From positions 1 to 64,000 of the forward strand of contig NZ_CAKKNC010000018.1 in assembly GCF_918741285.1 (NCBI RefSeq): 64,000 bases of DNA, read 5' to 3'. A program made the translations under genes and the position numbers. How positions within the stretch are numbered: the stretch's first letter is position 1; each line of letters starts with the position of its first letter. Source of the stretch: Sphingobium sp. CECT 9361 (GTDB lineage Bacteria; Pseudomonadota; Alphaproteobacteria; Sphingomonadales; Sphingomonadaceae). Below are positions 24,174 through 32,811 of this stretch, piece by piece. Below the pieces are notes generated by a model, which saw only the letters and a list, made by a program, of their open reading frames with translations, searched no databases and was not told the origin of the DNA.

Positions 24174-25949
24174 CTAAAACACGGCCTTCGCGTCGCCGCC
24201 CATCATCTGCGCACGAACCAGCGGGATCGGCGGGCCGCCAAAGCTTAGGAAGCCGTCGTGGAACTGCTTCCATGCGTCGCGACCGCCCTTATCCTTGATC
24301 CAGTCCTCGCGCAGCTTGCGGATCATCAGCTTGCCCATCGTGTAGTTAAGATAGGCTGGATCGTAAGTTCCACGTGCCGCCTGCTGCCGCGCATTGCCTT
24401 CGTCCTGATAGCATTGCTCGACGAACATCTTGCGCGACTGCTCTTGCGTCATCCCGCGCGCGTGCAGGCCGATAGCCGAAAGATAACGGCAGTTACGTAG
24501 CAGCGCATTGCTGAGTTGACCGATATGCGTTTCCGGGTTGCCGTTATCGAGGCCCGCGTCCCACATCATTTCTTCGGTATAATGCGCCCAGCCTTCCGCG
24601 AAAGCATAGCCCACGAACACCTTGCCGAACGTAAATTTGGAGCGGTTGGCATGAAGGAAATTCAGGAAATGCCCCGGCCACACCTCATGGACGGAGGTAA
24701 ACAGCAAATCCTTTTCGCCGGGAATATAACCATCCTGCACCGCCTTCGACCAGCTCGGGTCGGGCGGCGAGATGTAGTAGACTGACGGCAGGCCTTTTTC
24801 ATACGGTCCGGGGATGTCGATATAGGCGCTGTTCTGGCGGTTATAGGGCGGCGATTCCTCGACCTGCGCTTCTTCCGTACCGGGGATCGAGACGAGATCC
24901 TTTTCAAGAATGAAGGCTTTCAGTCCCGGCAACTGCTTGCGTGCTGCCGCGACGACGCCGCCTTCGGGCTTTTTCGCATTCATCTTGGCAAAGCAGGCTG
25001 CGATCGTCCCACCAGGAAGATACTGCGCGCAGGCGGCTTTCAGCGCATCCTGATTGCGCTTCATGTCCGCTTGACCGATGCGTTCCAGCTCGTCGAGCGG
25101 GGTATCGACCATTTCCGTCGCCTGCACCATCCGCGCGAACCGCTCGGGGCCGAGGGCGAAGTTCTGCGTCGCCTTTGGCCGCCCGCTTTCGATCCACGTC
25201 GCAAGATCGCGCATAGCGACGGATGCGGCATCAGCGGCCTCATCGAATTCCTTTTGTAGCGCTGCGTCCTTCACCGATGCGAAAGCGGCTTTCGCGTCGC
25301 CCTTGTAATAGTCCGCAAGCCCGCCGAAGCCTGCCTTGCCATAATCGATGAAGCTGAGCGGCATCGGCATTTTCAGATTGGCTTTGATTTGTGCAGCGGC
25401 GGTCGGCACATTCTTGGCAAAGGCAATGAACGCTTTCATCCGTGTCGGTGCGTCGGCATAGGGTCGCGCGATATAGACATTGGGGTCCAGCCCGCCGCCG
25501 ATATAATAGGCTGGATTGTTGTGCGGCTGATCCGCATCCGTGAGCCAGAACAGCTTGCCTCGTGCGACGGCGAGCAGATAGTCTCGCTCGAACAATTGCT
25601 CCTTCGACAGTTTGCGCGCGGCAAAGCCTTCCGCTTTGGCGATGCTGTCCTGCAGGAAAGCCGCCTGTGCCTTTAGCCCCGCTTCGCTCCAGTCGGGCAG
25701 CTTCCCATCGAACTCATGCCGCCCCTGATACACTGCGAAATAAGGATCCTGCTTGAAATAGCCTTCCAGAAACGCCGCACTGAATTTCGCCCAGTCGGCA
25801 TTGTCGGCACCTGCATCGGTGACAGTAACCGTCTGCTGATTGGCAGGCGCTTCGGAACAGGCGGACAGGGAAAGCGAAAGAGCGGAAGCAGCAAGCAAGG
25901 CAGTGACATGCAGTCGGCGTATCAAATGAAGTCTCCCGGAACGGATCAT
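24174..25949 (-). CDS. DUF885 family lipoprotein (putative metal-dependent peptidase)
   Basis: About 591 residues. The signal sequence ends in a lipobox (LSLSAC), so it should be a membrane-anchored periplasmic lipoprotein. The DUF885 hallmark SVHEVWPGHFLNFLH and the downstream EGWAHYTEEMM resemble a zinc-type HExxPGH...E arrangement, suggesting carboxypeptidase-like activity on peptides, though the substrate is unknown. ATG 25949 (MIRSGRLHLIRR) is used. The frame is open ten codons upstream. No operon partner, with the MFS gene divergent. Confidence 0.85.
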   Translation of the reverse strand: MIRSGRLHLIRRLHVTALLAASALSLSLSACSEAPANQQTVTVTDAGADNADWAKFSAAFLEGYFKQDPYFAVYQGRHEFDGKLPDWSEAGLKAQAAFLQDSIAKAEGFAARKLSKEQLFERDYLLAVARGKLFWLTDADQPHNNPAYYIGGGLDPNVYIARPYADAPTRMKAFIAFAKNVPTAAAQIKANLKMPMPLSFIDYGKAGFGGLADYYKGDAKAAFASVKDAALQKEFDEAADAASVAMRDLATWIESGRPKATQNFALGPERFARMVQATEMVDTPLDELERIGQADMKRNQDALKAACAQYLPGGTIAACFAKMNAKKPEGGVVAAARKQLPGLKAFILEKDLVSIPGTEEAQVEESPPYNRQNSAYIDIPGPYEKGLPSVYYISPPDPSWSKAVQDGYIPGEKDLLFTSVHEVWPGHFLNFLHANRSKFTFGKVFVGYAFAEGWAHYTEEMMWDAGLDNGNPETHIGQLSNALLRNCRYLSAIGLHARGMTQEQSRKMFVEQCYQDEGNARQQAARGTYDPAYLNYTMGKLMIRKLREDWIKDKGGRDAWKQFHDGFLSFGGPPIPLVRAQMMGGDAKAVF

Positions 25950-26094
25950 GATTCGGTGTATTACAGCACCATGCCACATTATTGCACTGACGGAAGAACT
26001 GTCGATTTGTACGAAGCGATGAAAGCAGCGCTCCTGTCACTGAAAAAATATACGGTGTTGCCGCAACCTGACTACACGGCCTAGAGCCACAGAA

Positions 26095-27420
26095 ATGACC
26101 GCGCTCGCCATCGACCATCCGTTGCGTTTCTCCAGCTTCCGCGCCTATTTGCTTGGGCGTGTATGTGCCGTGCTGGCGCAATACGGCATGATGATCGTGC
26201 TGGGGTGGCAGGCGTACAACATCGCGCGTGAAACGATGGGCACGCAGGCCGCAGCCGCGCAGCTTGGATTGATCGGGCTTGCGCAATTCGTGCCGCTGTT
26301 CCTGCTGACCCCCGTTACCGGCTGGGTCGCCGATCACTACGACCGACGGATGATCGTGCGCGGTACGCTGTTGCTGTTGACGGCCGCCGCAAGCCTCCTC
26401 AGCTTTGCGACATATGAAGGGTGGGTCACGCTGCCACTCATCCTGCTGATTGCTGTGATGGTTGGCATTGCGCGTGCGTTCAATGGTCCGGCCTTCGGCG
26501 CGCTGGCACCCAATCTGGTGCCAAAGGCTACTCTGCCGCGTGCCATCGCTCTGTCCAGTGTTGCATGGCAATCGGGGATGATTGTCGGTCCGGCGGTGGG
26601 AGGATATGCTTTTGCCGCTGCGCCGTGGGGCGCTTATGGGTTAAGCGCGATGTTGTATGCCGTGGCGCTGCTATGCCTGTTGACCATCGGTCCGGTCCCA
26701 CAGGCTGCGCGCAATACCACGCGCCACCCGATCCGACAGATGGTCGACGGCCTGAGCTATGTGAGACAGAACCGGTTCCTGTTCGCGACGATCACGCTCG
26801 ATCTCTTCGCGGTGTTGCTCGCGGGGGCGACGGCTCTCCTGCCTATCTACGCACGCGACATATTGCATGTGGGGTCCAAGGGTCTGGGACATCTGGCTGC
26901 GGCACCGGCGGTCGGGGCGGGGCTAACGGCCCTGTGGTTCTCCTTCCGCCCGATGCAAAAGGAGGTCGGCATGAAGATGCTGATCGCCGTCATCGTGTTC
27001 GGGCTGGCGACTATTGTCTTCGGTCTCACGGCCTTTTTACCGCGCGACATCGCTGTCGAGGTTGCACTGGCGGCCTTGGTGGTGCTTGGCATTTCGGACA
27101 TGGTGTCAGTCTATGTCCGATCCTCGCTGATCCAGTTGCATACGCCTGATGAGATGCGCGGTCGCGTGGGCAGTGTGTCGCAACTGACGATCTCCGCATC
27201 CAATGAATTGGGCGAAGCGGAGTCCGGTTTTCTCGCCGCGCTGGTCGGTCCGGTAACGGCAGTTATCGCAGGCGGCATCGGCGCGATCGTCATAACGCTT
27301 GCATGGTCGAAGTTATTCCCCGAAATTCGCCTTGCGCGCAGCTTCGACCCACCCGACATACGGCCGAGCGAAACAGCCCGAGACCCCCTGGTTACAGACG
27401 TCAAGGAGACGACATCATGA
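26095..27420 (+). CDS. MFS transporter (EntS-like exporter)
   Basis: A 441-residue protein with about 12 membrane helices and the MFS loop signature [15 protein letters not shown] between helices 2 and 3. [19 protein letters not shown] and [20 protein letters not shown] are typical of the MFS_3 (enterobactin exporter EntS-like) group. Substrate unknown. The stop overlaps the cysK start as ATGA, so an efflux role in sulfur or amino acid metabolism is possible but unproven. Confidence 0.85.
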   Translation: MTALAIDHPLRFSSFRAYLLGRVCAVLAQYGMMIVLGWQAYNIARETMGTQAAAAQLGLIGLAQFVPLFLLTPVTGWVADHYDRRMIVRGTLLLLTAAASLLSFATYEGWVTLPLILLIAVMVGIARAFNGPAFGALAPNLVPKATLPRAIALSSVAWQSGMIVGPAVGGYAFAAAPWGAYGLSAMLYAVALLCLLTIGPVPQAARNTTRHPIRQMVDGLSYVRQNRFLFATITLDLFAVLLAGATALLPIYARDILHVGSKGLGHLAAAPAVGAGLTALWFSFRPMQKEVGMKMLIAVIVFGLATIVFGLTAFLPRDIAVEVALAALVVLGISDMVSVYVRSSLIQLHTPDEMRGRVGSVSQLTISASNELGEAESGFLAALVGPVTAVIAGGIGAIVITLAWSKLFPEIRLARSFDPPDIRPSETARDPLVTDVKETTS

Positions 27421-28334
27421 AGGCATCCAGCATTTTGGAGACCATCGGCAACACCCCGCATATCCGCGTGAGCCGTTTGTTCCCCGACGCAGAAGTATGG
27501 ATCAAGTCGGAACGGTCGAACCCCGGCGGTTCGATCAAGGATCGCATCGCGCTGGCCATGATCGAAGCGGCGGAGGCTTCGGGCGATCTTAAACCCGGCG
27601 GCACCATCATCGAACCGACATCGGGCAACACCGGCGTTGGCCTTGCGATGGTCGCGGCGGTCAAGGGGTACAAGCTGGTGCTCGTCATGCCCGAAAGCAT
27701 GTCGATCGAGCGTCGCCGCCTGATGCTGGCTTATGGCGCAAGCTTCGACCTGACGCCGCGTGAAAAGGGCATGAAGGGCGCCATCGAGCGCGCGCTGGAA
27801 CTGATCGACAAGACGCCCGGCGCATGGATGCCGCAGCAGTTCGAAAACGCCGCCAATATCGACGTGCACGTGCGCACCACCTCGCAGGAAATACTGGCGG
27901 ACTTCGCCGATACGCCTCTGGATGCGATCATCACGGGCGTCGGCACCGGCGGGCATATCACCGGCGTGGCACAGGTGCTGAAAGCGGCCTGGCCTAGCCT
28001 CAAGGTGTTTGCCGTGGAGCCGACCCTGTCGCCCGTCATCAGCGGCGGCCAGCCGGGACCGCACCCCATTCAGGGGATCGGCGCGGGCTTCATCCCCACC
28101 AACCTGCACACGCAATTGCTGGATGGCGTGATTCAGGTCGATCCGGCCATCGCCAAGGATTTCGCACGCCGTGCCGCTACCGTCGAGGGGATGCTCGTGG
28201 GCATATCCTCCGGCGCGACGCTCGCCGCAATTGCGCAGAAGCTGCCGGACCTGCCTGCAGGCGCAAAGGTGCTTGGCTTCAACTACGACACGGGCGAGCG
28301 CTATCTGTCGGTGCCCGACTTCCTGCCGGAATAA
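27417..28334 (+). CDS. cysK: Cysteine synthase (O-acetylserine sulfhydrylase)
   Basis: A 305-residue PLP enzyme with Lys41 in [14 protein letters not shown], the phosphate loop TSGNTG and [13 protein letters not shown]. It makes L-cysteine from O-acetylserine and sulfide in the last step of assimilation. ATG 27417 overlaps the MFS stop by 4 bases. Length and motifs match CysK rather than CBS (no CBS pair) or CysM (shorter). Confidence 0.95.
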   Translation: MKASSILETIGNTPHIRVSRLFPDAEVWIKSERSNPGGSIKDRIALAMIEAAEASGDLKPGGTIIEPTSGNTGVGLAMVAAVKGYKLVLVMPESMSIERRRLMLAYGASFDLTPREKGMKGAIERALELIDKTPGAWMPQQFENAANIDVHVRTTSQEILADFADTPLDAIITGVGTGGHITGVAQVLKAAWPSLKVFAVEPTLSPVISGGQPGPHPIQGIGAGFIPTNLHTQLLDGVIQVDPAIAKDFARRAATVEGMLVGISSGATLAAIAQKLPDLPAGAKVLGFNYDTGERYLSVPDFLPE

Positions 28335-28355
28335 GCGGGTCTGCGGCGACGCATC

Positions 28356-29657
28356 ATGCGTGAGGATATCAGGAACTGGATAAGCGCGGCGGGCGCATTG
28401 CTGGTGTTTGCCGGTTTGCCCGCCGCTGTCGCGCGCTTCGATTCCGCGCGCGTCGCTGCCGATGCGTCGGCGGCGGGAAATTATCGCAGCATCGCGCTGC
28501 GTCCGCCATCGCCTCCGCCTCGCGTCGAACCCCTTGTCGTGCTTGCGGTCGAACGTAATGAAGCGCGCGACATCAACGCACGCGTGCCGTTTTCCACGCT
28601 ACCCAATCCGCCTGCGAGGCCATTCGCTTTCGCAGGCGCGCCGGATTCGCTGGCCCGCGCCATAGATTGTTTGGCGGCGGCGCAATATTATGAAGCGGGC
28701 GACGATACGACCGGGCAAAAGGCCGTGGCGCAAGTCGTGCTCAATCGCCTGCGCCATCCCGCCTTCCCAAAGACAGTATGCGGCGTCGTGTTTCAGGGCG
28801 CAGAACGGCGTACCGGATGCCAGTTCACCTTCACCTGCGACGGCGCGCTGGTGAACCGAACGCCCCCGGCTGCAGCATGGGAGCGGGCGCGGGACGTGGC
28901 ACGCGCGGCGCTTTCAGGTGCCGTCTATCCCAAGGTCGGCTATGCGACGCATTACCATACCGACTGGGTCGTGCCGTACTGGAGCAGCAGCCTCAATAAG
29001 ATTGCTGCTGTGCAAACCCATCTGTTCTTCCGCTGGGCAGGCTGGTGGGGAACGCCCCCGGCTTTTCAACGGACCGTGAGCACGACCGAGCCGATCATCC
29101 CACAGATTGCCCGTTTTTCACCCGCACACCAATCGACGGTCGGGATACTTGGACTTCCATCCAATACGCCAGGATTGGCTGCTCCCGCTGTGCTGGCCGC
29201 TGCGCCTGCCCGTGCGATTGGCGCGGATATGCTGGGCAAGCAGGTGGGCGGAGCTAAGCTCATCGCCTTTGCGCCGGGGATCAATGCCTTTATCCTGCTG
29301 CTGGACGCCAAAACGCCGGACAGCTATCCTGCCGTATCGAGTGCGTTCTGTGCCGGGCGCCCCCGCTGCCGCATTCTTGCGTGGAACGATTCAGCCGTTG
29401 CGCCACAGGGCTTCCCACTCCCGGAAAGCGCATTGTCCAGCATGGCCTTCAGCTACATGCATGATGCTGCGGGCGGATTTCAACGCGCCTTGTGGAACTG
29501 CATCCGCATTCCCAGGGCGACGAAAGCGGAATGCATGCGTCTGCGAGACCCCGCTGCCGCTGCGCCCCCACAGCCCCCGCAACCTGCGATAAAAGCCAAA
29601 CCTCCGGAAACCGTGGTGATCAGGCCAATGGAAGGCAACGCAACCCAACCGCAATAA
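28356..29657 (+). CDS. Cell-wall hydrolase, SleB family
   Basis: A 433-residue protein with an N-terminal hydrophobic segment (residues 8-25), a Hydrolase_2/SleB domain (about 95-210) with LAAAQYYEAGDDTTGQKAVAQVVLNRLRHPAFP, ERRTGCQFTFTCDG and VGYATHYHTDWVVPYW, and a long C-terminal tail without recognised motifs. SleB-type enzymes are lytic transglycosylases acting on peptidoglycan. The N-terminal Glu in YYEAGDD is the likely catalytic residue. Twenty-one bases downstream of cysK, possibly co-transcribed. Confidence 0.85.
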   Translation: MREDIRNWISAAGALLVFAGLPAAVARFDSARVAADASAAGNYRSIALRPPSPPPRVEPLVVLAVERNEARDINARVPFSTLPNPPARPFAFAGAPDSLARAIDCLAAAQYYEAGDDTTGQKAVAQVVLNRLRHPAFPKTVCGVVFQGAERRTGCQFTFTCDGALVNRTPPAAAWERARDVARAALSGAVYPKVGYATHYHTDWVVPYWSSSLNKIAAVQTHLFFRWAGWWGTPPAFQRTVSTTEPIIPQIARFSPAHQSTVGILGLPSNTPGLAAPAVLAAAPARAIGADMLGKQVGGAKLIAFAPGINAFILLLDAKTPDSYPAVSSAFCAGRPRCRILAWNDSAVAPQGFPLPESALSSMAFSYMHDAAGGFQRALWNCIRIPRATKAECMRLRDPAAAAPPQPPQPAIKAKPPETVVIRPMEGNATQPQ

Positions 29658-29676
29658 CTCAACGCGGGTTCGATCT

Positions 29677-30372
29677 TTAGTGTTCTTCGCCTCCGCACAG
29701 CACCCGCCCTGCGCCGCTGTGCGTGACCTTGCATGCCGCCTTGCCCAGCACTGCGACGTCGCCCGATCCAAATGCGCTGATGTCCGCTGTACCCGATGCG
29801 GTTAGCGACAAGGTGCCGGTGCCTTCGTTCACCAGCTTTGCATCGCGCGCGATCAGGCCTTCCGCCATCAATGCGCCGGGGCCGGACACGCGCATCTCGG
29901 CGCGTCCCGCCGTGCCGGTCAGCGTCACTCGCCCACCGCCGGACAGCAACACGGTCACATCGTCCAGGGCGATCTTGCCGACCGTGATGTCGCCGCCGCC
30001 GCCCAACACGATCTCGCCGCGCTGACCCCGCATCCGGTCCACGGTCAGCGATCCGCCGCCAGACAGCGTCACCCGGCGTAGGTCATCGGTCGACAGCTTC
30101 AGGCTGACGGGTCCACCGCCGCCTTTCGTGCCCGATTGTCGCGCTTTCATCCGGATGACGAGCAAATTGCCCGACACGCGCATATCGACGCGATCCAGTG
30201 CGTCGCGGTCGCCATCGCCTTTGGCGGTAACGCCGGTGCCCGTCGTCACCGTCACGCGGATCGGCGCTTCCACCCTGATGCTGTCGAATCGCGTGATCGT
30301 GTATCCCTGCGTTGCGGCAAATGCTGGCGTGGCAGCCATAAGCAGGGGCAGGGCAATGGCAATGTGCTTCAT
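29677..30372 (-). CDS. DUF2807 secreted protein (first of a tandem pair)
   Basis: About 231 residues with a signal peptide (MKHIAIALPLLMAATPAFA). The rest is Gly/Val-rich beta-repeat sequence (VTLSGGGSLTVDR, VTVLLSGGGRVTLTG) ending in VTHSGAGRVLCG, the DUF2807 / auto-transporter head GIN-like fold predicted to form a right-handed beta-solenoid on the surface or in the periplasm. Function unknown. ATG 30372 gives the signal peptide directly. It pairs with the next gene in the same direction (54-base gap). Confidence 0.8.
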   Translation of the reverse strand: MKHIAIALPLLMAATPAFAATQGYTITRFDSIRVEAPIRVTVTTGTGVTAKGDGDRDALDRVDMRVSGNLLVIRMKARQSGTKGGGGPVSLKLSTDDLRRVTLSGGGSLTVDRMRGQRGEIVLGGGGDITVGKIALDDVTVLLSGGGRVTLTGTAGRAEMRVSGPGALMAEGLIARDAKLVNEGTGTLSLTASGTADISAFGSGDVAVLGKAACKVTHSGAGRVLCGGEEH

Positions 30373-30426
30373 ACCGGCGTTAAAGCCCATGCGGGCCGCT
30401 CGATCAATGGTGACGTTGGCGTCGCA

Positions 30427-31167
30427 TCAAGCCGTGCAACGCGCTTCGCCCGATCCCATCGCCTTGATTTTACACTGCGCCTTGCCGCGCACGTCCGCAT
30501 TGCCCGATCCCATGATGCTCACATTGACCGGACCATCGGACGCCAGCTTGACGTTGCCCGAACCCAATATGTCGATCTCGGCTTTGCCCGCTTTCAGCGC
30601 GCCAGCATTGATACCGCCCGATCCGGTGGCAGACAGCGTTGCGGAATCGGCAGTCCCTCCAATATTCAGATCGCCCGATCCCGTGGTGTCGACCTTCAGC
30701 ATCCCCACCTTTGCTTTGCCCAGATCGATATTCCCCGATCCGGTCAGGGACAAGGCGAGCCTTTCGCCGTTCACCGTGTCGACCTTCATATTGCCCGATC
30801 CGGTCAGCGATGCGGCGGCCATTGCGGGCATGGTTACGCGGACCGTCGCGCCTTCGTCGTCATTGCTCCACATGATGCCGATCCGGCTTTTCCGACCGAC
30901 ATATAAAGTCCCGTTCTTGACGCCGATCTCCAGCCTTTCCAGCACTTTCGCATCGCCTTCGACCGTCACCTTGTACGCGGGGCCGACGGTCACGATGACG
31001 TCGTCCGGGCCAGTCGCTTCCACGCTTGCGAAATCGCGCAGGCTGGACAGATCGCCATTGCCCGCCACAGCACCCGGAATGCTGCTGCTCGGATTGCTGA
31101 TCGAACAGGCTGTCAGGGCCAGCACGGACGCTGCCAACGCAGCAGAAAGAATGGGGGACTTAGGCAT
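30427..31167 (-). CDS. DUF2807 lipoprotein (second of a tandem pair)
   Basis: A 246-residue protein. MPKSPILSAALAASVLALTAC is a lipoprotein signal with the lipobox LTAC. The mature part has repeated SGSGNIDLG / GSGDLNIGG / GSGGINAGALKA / GSGNVKLA units of a DUF2807 beta-solenoid. AGGAG precedes ATG 31167. A sigma-70-like promoter lies 30-58 bases upstream. With 29677-30372 it forms a probable two-gene unit. Confidence 0.8.
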   Translation of the reverse strand: MPKSPILSAALAASVLALTACSISNPSSSIPGAVAGNGDLSSLRDFASVEATGPDDVIVTVGPAYKVTVEGDAKVLERLEIGVKNGTLYVGRKSRIGIMWSNDDEGATVRVTMPAMAAASLTGSGNMKVDTVNGERLALSLTGSGNIDLGKAKVGMLKVDTTGSGDLNIGGTADSATLSATGSGGINAGALKAGKAEIDILGSGNVKLASDGPVNVSIMGSGNADVRGKAQCKIKAMGSGEARCTA

Positions 31168-31195
31168 CGTCGGCTCCTGCAACTGTATTGCCGTT

Positions 31196-31225
31196 ATAAT
31201 ACACAAGGTGACATTTGGTTGTAAA
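31196..31225 (-). promoter_or_regulatory. Sigma-70-like promoter of the DUF2807 pair
   Basis: On the minus strand TTTACA (31220-31225) and TATTAT (31196-31201) are separated by 18 bases, with the expected start of transcription about 20 bases before the ATG at 31167. Confidence 0.5.
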
Positions 31226-31257
31226 GGCAAAATCGCCATGGCGTTGCGCCTCAACGG

Positions 31258-31286
31258 AAAAGGGCGCCCCAAACGGGACGCCCTTT
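31258..31286 (-). terminator. Rho-independent terminator of carD
   Basis: The minus strand reads AAGGGCG-TCCC-GTTT-GGGG-CGCCCTT followed by TTT, a GC-rich stem of about 11 pairs with a four-base loop and a T tract, starting about 27 bases past the carD stop. Confidence 0.75.
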
Positions 31287-31312
31287 GCAGTATCGCTAAA
31301 GCCGTAAAAGCC

Positions 31313-31843
31313 TCAGTCGACCTTTTCCTTGTTATACTTCGGTGCAGCCTCGTTGAGGATGAACAGAATTTTCTTGAGCGCGCCGGGTTCATCCGTTTCT
31401 TCCATCGCCGCGAGTTCGCGGGCGAGGCGGCTGGACGCCGCTTCGAAGATCTGGCGTTCGGAATAGCTCTGCTCGGGCTGATCGTCCGCGCGGAACAGAT
31501 CGCGCGTCACTTCGGCGATCGACACCAGGTCGCCCGAATTGATCTTCGCTTCATATTCCTGCGCACGGCGCGACCACATGGTCCGCTTGACCTTGGGCTT
31601 GCCCTTGAGGGTATCCATGGCTTCTTCCAGCGTCTTGTTGGAGGACAGCTTGCGCATCCCCACGCCTTCGGCCTTGTTGGTGGGAACGCGCAAAGTCATG
31701 CGTTCCTTTTCAAAGCGCAAAACATACAGTTCCAGGTCCATGCCTGCGATCTGCTCTTTCTGCAGCTCTATTACACGGCCAACGCCATGCTTGGGGTAAA
31801 CAACGTAATCACCGACGTCAAAGGACAGCGCTTTGGCAGCCAT
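31313..31843 (-). CDS. carD: CarD-family transcriptional regulator
   Basis: A 176-residue protein with the N-terminal CarD/TRCF RNA-polymerase-interacting domain (FDVGDYVVYPKHGVGRVIEL) and a helical C-terminal domain with a WSRRAQEYEAKI segment. CarD stabilises open complexes at rRNA and other promoters and is general in alphaproteobacteria. ATG 31843 is chosen because MAAKALSFDVGDYV is the conserved start and GGAAAGG precedes it. Followed by a strong terminator. Confidence 0.92.
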   Translation of the reverse strand: MAAKALSFDVGDYVVYPKHGVGRVIELQKEQIAGMDLELYVLRFEKERMTLRVPTNKAEGVGMRKLSSNKTLEEAMDTLKGKPKVKRTMWSRRAQEYEAKINSGDLVSIAEVTRDLFRADDQPEQSYSERQIFEAASSRLARELAAMEETDEPGALKKILFILNEAAPKYNKEKVD

Positions 31844-32079
31844 TTGGAACCTTTCCATCACAACTGGGAGAAACCGGTGTTGCGTCACCGCATGCAAAAA
31901 GGGGGCCTACATGCGGCATTATCCGCAACGTCACCGAAAAATCATGGGACGATTTTACTCCACACGGACGCGAAGGCGCCCGCTGCTCCGTATCATGTAG
32001 CAGATTCGTAATAAAATTACCACCCCACGCATCATGTGCATGAGGAAGAGGTTGGTAATGTCGATATGTCGCCGCGAAA

Positions 32080-32418
32080 TCAGTCGCCTGCGCCGGGCTC
32101 CGGAGAGAAATATTTGTCGAACTTGCCGTCTTCGCCCTTATGGTCGTCGGCATCCGCCGGCGCATCGCCCTTGGTCGTGATGTTCGGCCATTCGGCGGAA
32201 AACTTGGTGTTCAGCTCCAGCCATTTCTCCAGACCGTTTTCGGTATCGGGCAGGATGGCTTCGGCGGGGCATTCAGGCTCGCACACACCACAGTCGATGC
32301 ATTCGCTGGGATTGATGACCAACATGTTCTCGCCTTCGTAGAAACAATCCACGGGGCATACTTCGACGCAGTCCATATATTTGCAGCGAATGCATGCGTC
32401 GGTCACGACATAGGTCAT
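32080..32418 (-). CDS. fdxA: 7Fe ferredoxin FdxA (3Fe-4S/4Fe-4S)
   Basis: A 112-residue ferredoxin. [19 protein letters not shown] and [19 protein letters not shown] carry the Cys set of one 4Fe-4S and one 3Fe-4S cluster of the Azotobacter FdI type. The C-terminal acidic tail is standard. It is located between carD and the S4 gene, a conserved alphaproteobacterial order. Electron partner unknown. Confidence 0.93.
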   Translation of the reverse strand: MTYVVTDACIRCKYMDCVEVCPVDCFYEGENMLVINPSECIDCGVCEPECPAEAILPDTENGLEKWLELNTKFSAEWPNITTKGDAPADADDHKGEDGKFDKYFSPEPGAGD

Positions 32419-32511
32419 TTGGGGGGCCTTTTCCTGGGTCCAGTGTCGTCCTGCTATTCCGGCCCTTCGCCTGCGTCAATATGAATGGCGACGATAGCGC
32501 GCAGCTTTGTA

Positions 32512-32811
32512 TCAGCCCCCCACAACAATTTCTTCGTAACAGGCCTGTGCTTCGGGCACCGGTCCGCGACGAAAGGGCACGGCGCTCACGCGCACCACGC
32601 GCACCGCTTCTCCAAATGGAAAGGTTATCAGGTCGCCGGGCCGGACGGGTGCATGGGCGCGTTCTATCCGGCGCCCGTTCAGCCTCACATATCCGGTTTC
32701 GGCAAGTTTCTGGGCACTGGTGCGACTGCTGGCCAGCCGGACGAACCACAGATATTTGTCGATGCGCAGCGTCGGGCTGGACGCTGCTGTCGTTACTGCC
32801 CGCTCAGCCAT
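32512..32811 (-). CDS. S4 RNA-binding domain protein (Hsp15-like)
   Basis: A 99-residue protein with an S4 domain: LRIDKYLWFVRLASSRTSAQKLAETGYVRLNGRRIERA. This resembles Hsp15 and small S4 proteins that bind structured RNA such as stalled 50S-nascent chain complexes. The start at 32811 overlaps the helicase stop by 8 bases, so longer frames upstream lie in helicase sequence. Same transcription unit as the helicase. Confidence 0.8.
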   Translation of the reverse strand: MAERAVTTAASSPTLRIDKYLWFVRLASSRTSAQKLAETGYVRLNGRRIERAHAPVRPGDLITFPFGEAVRVVRVSAVPFRRGPVPEAQACYEEIVVGG

